From assembly GCA_007375785.1 (NCBI GenBank), contig VMEY01000085.1, forward strand, positions 1 through 5,186: DNA of 5,186 nucleotides, read 5' to 3'. Under the pieces are notes generated by a model. It was not told where the DNA came from. It saw nothing but the letters and a program-made list of their open reading frames with translations, and did no database searches. The DNA comes from Parcubacteria group bacterium Athens0416_74. Its GTDB lineage: Bacteria; Patescibacteriota; Minisyncoccia; Phycocordibacterales; UBA2100. Each line of letters begins with the position of its first letter. Positions within the stretch are counted from its first letter, which is position 1. Both the position numbers and the translations under genes were made by a program. Positions 1-5,186 of the stretch are shown piece by piece.

Positions 1-390
1 TCTTCCCCCTGGAGGTCAAAACTCCCCTCATTTAAGGTGTTTGAGGACGAAAAGTCGCTCGCCTTTCTCGATATTCATCCCGTGCACGCCGGGCATGTCC
101 TCGTGATACCGAAAATGCATGCAGCGACCATATTCGATGTTCCTCCCGAAGATTGGGCGGCAGTGCAGGAAAACGTGCGTAAATGCGCAATAGCTATCGA
201 AAAATCGATGGGGGCAGACGGCGTGAACCTCCTCATGAACAATCGAGAGCATGCCGGTCAGGTGGTACACCACGCACACGTACATCTAATCCCTCGATTC
301 AAGGGGGATGGGCTCAATCGCTGGCCGTCTCGTCCATATGAGGAAGGAGAGGCCGATGAAGTTCGCAAGAAAATACTTTCTGCTCTCTAA
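1..390 (+). CDS. HIT-family (histidine triad) nucleotide-binding protein, 5' end outside window
   Basis: HIT proteins are small cytosolic nucleotide hydrolases or transferases that cleave phosphoramidates or dinucleotides through a histidine nucleophile. Counting from the in-frame GTG at 37, the triad HAHVH (H79, H81, H83) lies in VVHHAHVHLIPRF, matching the family pattern of alternating His and hydrophobic residues. LAFLDIHPVHAGHVLVIPK (residues 8-26) is the classic N-terminal strand and turn region, and NLLMNNREHAGQ matches the segment before the triad. The frame is open to base 1 and encodes LPSFKVFEDE across the GTG, which fits the family's 'IPS-KVYEDE' stretch. I therefore infer that the gene starts upstream and that the GTG is internal. 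GGAGG at 11-15 is too far from 37 to act as a ribosome binding site. The N-terminal CxxC zinc motif of many members, if present, lies outside the window. The physiological substrate cannot be told. The gene converges on the minus-strand gene ending at 418. Confidence 0.9.
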   Translation, partial: SSPWRSKLPSFKVFEDEKSLAFLDIHPVHAGHVLVIPKMHAATIFDVPPEDWAAVQENVRKCAIAIEKSMGADGVNLLMNNREHAGQVVHHAHVHLIPRFKGDGLNRWPSRPYEEGEADEVRKKILSAL

Positions 391-391
391 G

Positions 392-417
392 CAAACGGCG
401 CCTCTCGGCGACGTTTG
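392..417. terminator. Hairpin between convergent stop codons, possible bidirectional terminator
   Basis: Bases 392-397 (CAAACG) pair perfectly with 412-417 (CGTTTG). A G398/A411 mismatch follows, then CGCC (399-402) pairs with GGCG (407-410) around a TCTC loop. The hairpin fills the whole 27-nt gap between the TAA of the HIT gene (388-390) and the TAA of the minus-strand gene (418-420), apart from base 391. The plus side is followed by a moderately T-rich stretch (418-434) with no proper T-run, and the minus side has none. A terminator role serving both genes is inferred from position and pairing only. Confidence 0.5.
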
Positions 418-915
418 TTAGTTGGTACTTTGTTGACACTGCCCTTCGTAGAGATATTCAGCCCCCGCCGCATTCATTTGGCATTTGTTACCGTACGTAA
501 CCGGGTCATGAAGTCTGCAGACTGCAGCGCAGTACATCCCGGGAGGACAAGTATTCGCGCATCCGGTCGGTCTCCCGCAAACGGGAGCGTACTCCAGAGT
601 GCACGCGGTTGCTTCGCTTCCGACTTTCACCGTCGCTGATGTCTTTGACTCTTTCCCTGAAGAGTCGCGCACGACGATAACGACTGTGTATGTACCCGCC
701 TTGGTGTACGCGTGAGTAAAGGTGACTGTTTGATTCAACACTTCTCGCGCTGCAGCGCTACCCGAGCCGTAATTCGGGGAAAGCCACTCATCGCCCCATA
801 CAATACTGTAGGTAAGCTGTTGATTTTCAGGATCACTCGCGCTAATCGTCCATGTGCCGCTTTGATCCACCGAAAGCGTAGTCGGACCGGAGAACGAACT
901 GATGGTCGGCGCGCG
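418..915 (-). pseudogene. C-terminal PKD + Kazal part of the same surface protein, in the shifted frame
   Basis: This is the continuation of the preceding protein in the frame one base further on. It encodes a second PKD-like module (APTISSFSGPTTLSV, YSIVWGDEW, FTHAYTKAGTYTVVIVVRDSSGK), then a cysteine-rich Kazal-like module starting ACTLEYAPVCG and ending TYGNKC...AAGAEYLYEGQC, with eight cysteines. Kazal domains are disulfide-bonded inhibitors of serine proteases; in CPR surface proteins related modules may be structural instead. The frame stays open upstream to an ATG at 1227, but the sequence from 1227 to about 916 is antisense-like noise overlapping the PKD1 coding region, so I do not accept that start. 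Joined across the shift, the two parts would make a protein of about 450 residues. I label it broken because no start or signal peptide belongs to this half. It could be intact if the shift is a sequencing error or a programmed event. Confidence 0.75.
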
Positions 916-1771
916 ATGTCGTGATACAAACGATAGGCTTCGAGCCGCACACGGGCTTGTATTCCTTAGTACACGCAATCTGTCCGACTCGTATCTGAAT
1001 CTTGCCGATAACTTCCGAGTGTATGGCGGCCTTGCAGATAGGATTACCTGCACATGGATCAGTAATTTTGTTGAGAGTAGCCGTGTACGTACCGTCTTTT
1101 TGATATATGTGTGTGTTCTGTCCGGGCCCGGTGCACGCGTCGGCCGGAGCCGGGCAATCAGCGGCACGCTCGCTTGAGCCGTCTCCGAAATCAATCGTGT
1201 ACGAGACGTTTGGAACACGGAATCCACTGAGCCAGGTGTTAAACGTGACCGTGAGAGGAGCAGTGCCCTTCATCGGAGTCGCTGAGAACTGCTGGCCTGG
1301 TATGCCGCCACAGTGCATCTTCATGCGCTCACGAGTGAGAGGTCCCACAACGCCCACGCCTTGCAGACCCTGTGCTACCTGCCATTTCGCGAGCGCACCA
1401 TGTGTCATTGGACCAAAGAAGCCTGTCGCATCCGCTTTGAGATACCCTTCTTCTCGGAGGAATTCCTGAAGACCGTGCACCTCATCGCCGCGCGTGCCGA
1501 GCGCGAGCGCTCGCTCGGGGAGAAGTTTGCACACGCGAGGTATCGCTGTTACCGATATGTCACTTTGTTCGTCATTTGAGGCGTCTCCGTCGTTTGCGAG
1601 TGCAACCTTTAGCTGCTCCTGAAGCACCGCAACTTTCTCAAGAAGTTCCTGTATCTGCGTCTGCAGCTGGTCGACTGACAGCGCCGCAGCGGGTGAGGCA
1701 AATACGGCGCTCACAACGATGGAGGCGGAAAAAATGCACGCTATAAAAATATTCCTAATGGTTGTATTCAT
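842..1771 (-). CDS. Secreted peptidoglycan-binding/PKD/Kazal-like surface protein, N-terminal part up to frameshift
   Basis: This is an exported envelope protein. Residues 1-30 form a signal peptide: charged MNTTIR, a hydrophobic core, then SPAAA before LSVDQ. Residues 32-58 are a heptad-like coiled coil (LQTQIQELLEKVAVLQEQL), and 60-75 are an acidic linker. Residues about 85-150 form a PG_binding_1 domain (LGTRGDEVHGLQEFL, GFFGPMTHGALAKWQ, VVGPLTRERM), expected to hold the protein to peptidoglycan. Residues 161-263 are a PKD-type beta-sandwich with the YTIDFGDGS motif at 191-199 and HIYQKDGTYTATL at 221-233. A Kazal-like start, ACTKEYKPVCG, begins at 266. After about residue 287 the frame leaves the homologous path: the sequence to the stop at 842 looks unlike any domain, while the other frame carries PKD and Kazal sequence (next entry). 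The ATG at 1771 is chosen because it begins the signal peptide; no Shine-Dalgarno sequence is visible. The ligand or target is unknown. Confidence 0.85.
   Translation of the reverse strand: MNTTIRNIFIACIFSASIVVSAVFASPAAALSVDQLQTQIQELLEKVAVLQEQLKVALANDGDASNDEQSDISVTAIPRVCKLLPERALALGTRGDEVHGLQEFLREEGYLKADATGFFGPMTHGALAKWQVAQGLQGVGVVGPLTRERMKMHCGGIPGQQFSATPMKGTAPLTVTFNTWLSGFRVPNVSYTIDFGDGSSERAADCPAPADACTGPGQNTHIYQKDGTYTATLNKITDPCAGNPICKAAIHSEVIGKIQIRVGQIACTKEYKPVCGSKPIVCITTSRADHQFVLRSDYAFGGSKRHMDD
908..915 (-). other. Frameshift point in a CG-dinucleotide run
   Basis: On the coding strand this is CGCGCGCC. Upstream of it the protein reads CITTSRA in the first frame, and downstream it reads RAPTISSFSG in the frame offset by +1. 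One extra base, or the loss of one CG unit, would explain the break: with one more CG the reading would be TSRAPTISSF without interruption. The exact point could lie a few codons away, because the surrounding residues do not fix it. Confidence 0.6.
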
Positions 1772-1779
1772 ATATATCT

Positions 1780-1785
1780 ATAGTA
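1780..1785 (-). promoter_or_regulatory. Possible -10 element for the surface-protein gene
   Basis: On the minus strand TACTAT lies 8 nt before the ATG at 1771, inside an AT-rich stretch (TTACTATAGATATAT). It matches TATAAT at four of six positions. No convincing -35 or Shine-Dalgarno sequence is present, so transcription would start at or just before the ATG. This resembles the arrangement before the TIM-PGK gene but is weaker. TATAGA, three bases nearer the ATG, is an alternative. Confidence 0.35.
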
Positions 1786-1840
1786 ACCCGCCCCATAAAG
1801 CCGGGACTGGTACCTTCTAGACGAAGGGGGTAAGGGACTC

Positions 1841-3691
1841 TTACCGATTGAGCGCCTCGATACCGGGGAGTGTGCCGTCGAGCAGGTATTCCAGCATGGC
1901 ACCGCCTCCCGTCGATATAAACTGAAGCTTCTCCATTCCTACGCCGCTCTCCTGTATAGCCGCTACCGTATCACCCCCTCCAATTACTTTTTGGGCATCG
2001 CTTTTCGCGATGAGTTCTGCTATCGCATGAGTCCATGAGACGTACCCGTCTTCATACAAGCCGGTCGGGCCATTCCAAAGGATGAATTGTGCCTTTTCTA
2101 TGAGCGGGGCTATCACTTGGACGGATTCGGGGCCGATATCGACTATTTTGTCTTTCTCTTCCACATCGGATGGTTTTTTGACGCGCGCCTGCTTATCTTC
2201 ACGCTCCACAGTCACGTCGACAGGGGCAAGGAAATGCGGGTTGTCGAGGACATCGGCGTCGGGAAGCTCTTTCGAGACGAGCGACCTACCGACCGGGAGG
2301 CCGCGTGCCTGAAACACATCGTTGGCGAGCGCACCGGTGAGAAATACCTGGTCGTATGTTTTGAGGAGCTCGCGAATCAAAGGGGCTTTTGTTTCAAATT
2401 TCGCACCGCCCAATATGGCAAACGACGGTTTTTCCGGTGCACGGGCCTTGTCGAGCTGGCGTACTTCTTCCGCAAACAGGACGCCCGCATACGAAGGGAG
2501 GTGCTCCGGAATACCTACGATGGACGCATGGGCTCGGTGCGCAGCGGAAAATGCATCATTTACATACATGTCGGCGAGCGTACTCAGCTCTTTTGCAAAT
2601 GAAGGATCGTTTGCAACCTCCCGCGGGTCACGGCGCAAATTCTCAAGCAGGAGCACGTCGCCGTCGCGCATCGCCTCGCGGGCCGAATGCGCCGCGGCAC
2701 CGAGGAGGTCCGGTACATACGACAGCGGCACATGCATCTTCAGAGCTCTTGCGACCGGTTCGTTGGTTTCTGCAGGATCTCGCCCGATGTGAGAGATGAC
2801 TATCGTGCGCGCGCCGCTTGCAATGAGAAATTTGAGTGTGTCGACAGCACGGCGCACGCGGAAGAGATCCGCCACCTCGCCGTGAGCATCCAGAGGCACA
2901 TCAAGTCCCGCTCGAACGAGGACGTATTTTCCCTTGAGTTCCGCGGCAGAAAGGTGCGAAATCTCTCTGCCAAAGCGCTTCACATCGGTTGATGCGCGAC
3001 CGACGAGTAAGCCGTTTACATCCCCCTCAGTGAGCATCTGTGCCGCATTCGTCTCATCGATAGCGCCTCCATACAATATTTTCATGTTCATGCCGCCTTG
3101 GCCGTGCATTTCGACGACTGTCTTGCGAATGAAAATCGCCATCTCGTGCATCTCACGCGGACTCATGGGCTTATCAGCTCCGATTGCCCACACGGGCTCG
3201 TACGCCACAATAATCTGCCCGATTTTCGCGGGCGCGACATCGCGGAGTGCCGCAGTGAGTTGCCCGCGGACAAACGTGTAGTGCTCTCCCTCCTGCGTCC
3301 GCTTTGTTTCGCCAATGCAGAGGATGGGTGTGAGCCGCGACTCAAGGGCCGCCGCCACCTTTCGCTTCACATCCTCGTCGCTCTCGCCGAGTGCACGTCT
3401 TTCAGCATGACCAATAATCACGTGTGACGCTTTTGCATCTTGTACGTGAGGAAGTGATATCTCCCCCGTGAAAGACCCGGCTTTCTCAAAATGAGCATTT
3501 TGGGCAGCAAACGCCAGACGCTTCCCTTTGTAGGAAGCGCGCAGCTCTCTCAGAAAGATACTTGGCGGCGCCACGATGATTGAAATATGCTTTGCTGCTT
3601 CCGCCGCCTTACGTGTGCCATCGAGTAGCTTCTTCGCTTCTTTGAACGTCGCCGGATTCATCTTCCAATTGGCGACGATTATCGATTTCAT
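1841..3691 (-). CDS. tpiA-pgk: Bifunctional triosephosphate isomerase-phosphoglycerate kinase fusion (TIM N-terminal, PGK C-terminal)
   Basis: Two cytosolic glycolytic enzymes lie in one open frame of 616 residues. Residues 1 to about 243 are triosephosphate isomerase (DHAP/GAP interconversion): N8 and K10 in ANWKMN, H95 in IIGHAERR, catalytic E165 in AYEPVWAIG, loop 6 at 166-178, YGGA at 207-210 and LVGRAS at 229-234. Residues about 246-616 are phosphoglycerate kinase (1,3-BPG + ADP to 3-PG + ATP): KGKYVLVRAGLDVP (253-266), R278, SHIGR (300-304), ENLR (350-353), AHRAHAS (384-390), GGAKFETK (428-435), WNGPTG (539-544), GGGDT (571-575) and STGGGA (593-598). The PGK half is about 370 residues, slightly short of the usual 390-400. 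The join is direct: the last TIM helix (TDVKRFGREI) runs into SAAELKGKYVLV with no stop, Met or linker. Oddities are Ala for Ser at 96 and 210, and RAGLDVP for the usual RVDFNVP. ATG 3691 fits the TIM N-terminus and follows a strong -10. Both activities are inferred from conserved residues. Confidence 0.95.
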   Translation of the reverse strand: MKSIIVANWKMNPATFKEAKKLLDGTRKAAEAAKHISIIVAPPSIFLRELRASYKGKRLAFAAQNAHFEKAGSFTGEISLPHVQDAKASHVIIGHAERRALGESDEDVKRKVAAALESRLTPILCIGETKRTQEGEHYTFVRGQLTAALRDVAPAKIGQIIVAYEPVWAIGADKPMSPREMHEMAIFIRKTVVEMHGQGGMNMKILYGGAIDETNAAQMLTEGDVNGLLVGRASTDVKRFGREISHLSAAELKGKYVLVRAGLDVPLDAHGEVADLFRVRRAVDTLKFLIASGARTIVISHIGRDPAETNEPVARALKMHVPLSYVPDLLGAAAHSAREAMRDGDVLLLENLRRDPREVANDPSFAKELSTLADMYVNDAFSAAHRAHASIVGIPEHLPSYAGVLFAEEVRQLDKARAPEKPSFAILGGAKFETKAPLIRELLKTYDQVFLTGALANDVFQARGLPVGRSLVSKELPDADVLDNPHFLAPVDVTVEREDKQARVKKPSDVEEKDKIVDIGPESVQVIAPLIEKAQFILWNGPTGLYEDGYVSWTHAIAELIAKSDAQKVIGGGDTVAAIQESGVGMEKLQFISTGGGAMLEYLLDGTLPGIEALNR

Positions 3692-3697
3692 CCCGCG

Positions 3698-3706
3698 ATT
3701 GTATCA
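3698..3706 (-). promoter_or_regulatory. Extended -10 promoter for the TIM-PGK gene, probably leaderless
   Basis: On the minus strand the sequence reads TGATACAAT, then CGCGGG, then the ATG at 3691. TACAAT matches five of six consensus -10 bases, and the preceding TGn makes it an extended -10. A 17-nt spacer would put CTGAGG (3721-3726) at the -35 position, only a three-of-six match, as expected where an extended -10 does the work. With six bases between the -10 and the ATG, the transcript should begin at or next to the start codon, so no ribosome binding site is possible. Confidence 0.6.
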
Positions 3707-3731
3707 CGTTCAGCTGTCGCCCTCAGCGAGT

Positions 3732-3825
3732 CGGCACCCGTGTATCGGGGGCTCTTTGTCGCGACGGCGACAAAGCGGAGAAATTCTTCAGCGGAAGAAT
3801 TTCGTACCCTGATACACGGATGCCG
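3732..3825. repeat. Nested inverted repeat able to fold as a three-way junction
   Basis: The outer arms are 3732-3750 and 3807-3825: CGGCA/TGCCG, one C/A mismatch, the 9-bp CCGTGTATC/GATACACGG, a G-T position, then GGG/CCC. Two separate perfect hairpins lie inside. 3754-3762 (CTTTGTCGC) pairs with 3767-3775 around GACG, and 3780-3789 (GAAATTCTTC) pairs with 3794-3803 around AGCG. The block fills most of the spacer between the PilX-like stop (3832) and the TIM-PGK promoter. No T-run follows either hairpin on either strand, so it is not a textbook intrinsic terminator. GCGAG occurs on both sides (3726-3730 and 3825-3829), which could be a target duplication of a tiny palindromic element or chance. 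It could act as an RNA structure after the PilX-like gene, a terminator or a mobile palindrome. Confidence 0.75.
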
Positions 3826-3831
3826 CGAGCC

Positions 3832-5186
3832 TTACTCTTCTTTCCAAAGCATAAACCGATAGTCAGTCGACGCGGCTGGCGTAAAGGGGGGCGGCGAGAA
3901 TGCGAGCAGTTGATCATAGTAGTCATATCGGACCTGAAAACCCGAGCAAAATGTACCGCCGCAGCTCCACGACGTACCGGTGCGCCCATTTGATACGACC
4001 GTACCCACTGTCGTGAGGCTTGTCTGTGTGACATACGGGTCGTATGTCGAAGACAAGTCACTGGTCGAAAAGTAGTCGCGGCCGTAGTGACCCGACTGTG
4101 CGACAAACACGCCGTGTATTTCCATAGCATCCGGCACCACAAGCGGGATAAGGACATTGCCTTCTGCAATGATCGTGAGTCCATCAGTACCATCTTGAGA
4201 CGCGTAGAGAATATTGCCGTTGAGGTACACATCCGGAGTTGTGGCTGTCGTACTCGGCGTCGCCGCAACCACGGTAACCTTGGCATCGACGGTTCCTGAC
4301 ACCCATACACGATCTTCAAAGAACATGACGCTGCACGATGCAGGGATATTGAATGTCCCAAGAAGAGTCTGGGTATTGATACCGCTGTACTCGGTCGCGT
4401 ACCCAAACTGCGAGGAGTAGCTGGGGAATCCTGTCGTAGCGCTCACTCTATAGATAGTGACCGTGCCGCCCGCGTTGAAAACAAGCCTGTAACCGCGACT
4501 GTTCACACTGCCCGATGCCGCAGCGTAGTAGATGCCACCCTGCGTCTGCGCTTTCGTCTTGAGATCGGAGAAATTCACCGCTATTGATGCAAAGTTGATT
4601 GATGATGCCGGATATGACCACAGACTCGGATTACTCCCGCTCCCGCCTACACCCGGCGCCGCCGATTGTGTGGGGTTGCAGCCGTAGCTTGATGTGCAGT
4701 TCCACGTGGAGACAGCGCTGGTCACGTCGGCATTATGTGCGCCGTCCATACGAACACCGCCGTTGGAGTGATATGGCCCCCGAATCGTGCGGTCTGCACC
4801 CGCCCATACGTTTGTATTCACCACGTACGAATATTCCGCAACAGAGGAGCGCATGTACCGGGCGGAGAGCGAACGCGGAAATCCCGCGTTGATGTCGGCA
4901 ACACCTCTCGATGTGATGTCGACCCATTGCACAGCACCGCACTGCAGATTGGCGGATGCGGTAATGCTTGCTGTACCGAGCGTGCCTCCTTCCGGGTCTT
5001 CCACGGTGTATGAATCCGGACTGACGAGCCCCACGCCGGCCGTCATAATCGACGGATTCTTATTCAGAAACCACCGGTAGTATTCGAGTCCTGCTTCTGC
5101 GATATGGAGCGCCTGCTCGCGCACGGAAATCGCTCGACCGTACCGTGCCTGCATGAGCGCATAACTGGAAATAGTCCCGAGTAGAA
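3832..5186 (-). CDS. PilX-like type IV pilus-associated or surface protein, 5' end outside window
   Basis: The frame is open to the window edge. Upstream of the ATG at 5154 it encodes LLGTISSYAL, which looks like the end of an N-terminal membrane helix, so the real start lies outside and the ATG is probably internal. Numbering from that ATG, ALHIAEAGLEYYRWFL (15-30) is the conserved segment after the helix in PilX-N-type proteins of CPR bacteria. About 410 residues of Ser/Thr/Gly-rich beta-type sequence follow, with no second membrane segment. GPYHSNGGVRMDG (127-138 region) and DRVWVSGTVDAKVTVVAA (281-298) with VYLNGNILYA and LTIIAEGNVLIP (309-337) resemble repeated beta-helix turns. Cysteine pairs C153/C159 and C398/C403 may form disulfides outside the cell. 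The likely role is a membrane-anchored, pilus-related or surface-exposed protein; the partner proteins would be encoded upstream, outside the window. No catalytic motif is seen. The family assignment rests on the N-terminal signature and overall style. Confidence 0.75.
   Translation of the reverse strand, partial: LLGTISSYALMQARYGRAISVREQALHIAEAGLEYYRWFLNKNPSIMTAGVGLVSPDSYTVEDPEGGTLGTASITASANLQCGAVQWVDITSRGVADINAGFPRSLSARYMRSSVAEYSYVVNTNVWAGADRTIRGPYHSNGGVRMDGAHNADVTSAVSTWNCTSSYGCNPTQSAAPGVGGSGSNPSLWSYPASSINFASIAVNFSDLKTKAQTQGGIYYAAASGSVNSRGYRLVFNAGGTVTIYRVSATTGFPSYSSQFGYATEYSGINTQTLLGTFNIPASCSVMFFEDRVWVSGTVDAKVTVVAATPSTTATTPDVYLNGNILYASQDGTDGLTIIAEGNVLIPLVVPDAMEIHGVFVAQSGHYGRDYFSTSDLSSTYDPYVTQTSLTTVGTVVSNGRTGTSWSCGGTFCSGFQVRYDYYDQLLAFSPPPFTPAASTDYRFMLWKEE

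Noticed and set aside
37..39. GTG as the start codon of the HIT gene
   Set aside because: The frame stays open upstream and encodes LPSFK, which fits the family's conserved N-terminal stretch. The nearby GGAGG (11-15) is about 21 bases away, too far for a ribosome binding site.
916..1227. Upstream part of the long minus frame beginning at the ATG at 1227
   Set aside because: It overlaps well-supported PKD1 coding sequence in another frame and its translation resembles no domain; only the part after about 915 is real.
1811..1832. Small hairpin CCTTC-TAGAC-GAAGG in the gap after the TIM-PGK stop as a terminator
   Set aside because: There are only five base pairs with no T-run; too weak to call.
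2087..2602. Long plus-strand open frames opposite the TIM-PGK gene
   Set aside because: They are antisense shadows of a strongly conserved enzyme gene and their translations show no recognisable motif.
3732..3825. tRNA or integron attC site
   Set aside because: The three-stem shape is suggestive, but the arms are 9-10 bp with four-base loops, there is no anticodon or T-loop consensus, and the integron core site motif is absent.
3723..4406. Minus-strand frame of about 227 residues overlapping the PilX-like gene and the spacer
   Set aside because: It runs through the nested inverted repeat and overlaps the supported frame; its Arg/Ser-rich translation is typical of a shadow frame.
1..5186. 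CRISPR array, rRNA or alternative genetic code
   Set aside because: No spaced direct repeats or rRNA-like sequence were seen, and all genes read cleanly with standard bacterial codons and TAA stops.

Overview
The window looks like part of a Patescibacteria (Candidate Phyla Radiation) genome, most likely Parcubacteria. This is inferred from gene style, not from a marker gene. It combines a secreted protein with a short coiled coil, peptidoglycan-binding, PKD and Kazal-like domains; a PilX-like pilus or surface protein with the 'ALHIAEAGLEYYRWFL' signature; compact spacing; start codons without Shine-Dalgarno sequences; and minimal, divergent glycolytic enzymes. All four visible stops are TAA and TGG serves as Trp, so there is no sign of the recoded UGA seen in Gracilibacteria or SR1.

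Layout. Positions 1-390 (+) hold the 3' part of a HIT-family nucleotide hydrolase or transferase gene whose true start lies before the window. A 26-nt hairpin (392-417) exactly fills the gap between its stop and the stop of the convergent minus-strand gene. The rest of the window is on the minus strand. A secreted peptidoglycan-binding/PKD/Kazal protein (1771 down to 418) is split by a frameshift near 908-915. A 616-residue fused triosephosphate isomerase-phosphoglycerate kinase (3691 down to 1841) comes next. Last is the 3' part of a PilX-like pilus or surface protein gene (window edge down to 3832).

Gaps. Between the PilX-like gene and the fusion gene lies a 140-nt spacer. It contains a nested inverted repeat (3732-3825) with two perfect inner hairpins inside an outer stem, which could fold as a three-way junction. 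An extended -10 promoter then sits so close to the ATG of the fusion gene that its transcript should be leaderless. The 69-nt gap before the secreted-protein gene has a weaker but similar arrangement.

How the genes fit together. The fusion enzyme would supply two steps of lower glycolysis (DHAP/GAP interconversion and 1,3-bisphosphoglycerate to 3-phosphoglycerate plus ATP). The flanking genes encode cell-envelope or surface functions. Apart from sharing a strand they show no functional link to the enzyme, and each probably has its own transcription start. The most notable points are the TIM-then-PGK fusion order, altered conserved residues in both enzyme halves, the broken Kazal/PKD surface protein and the nested palindromic spacer.
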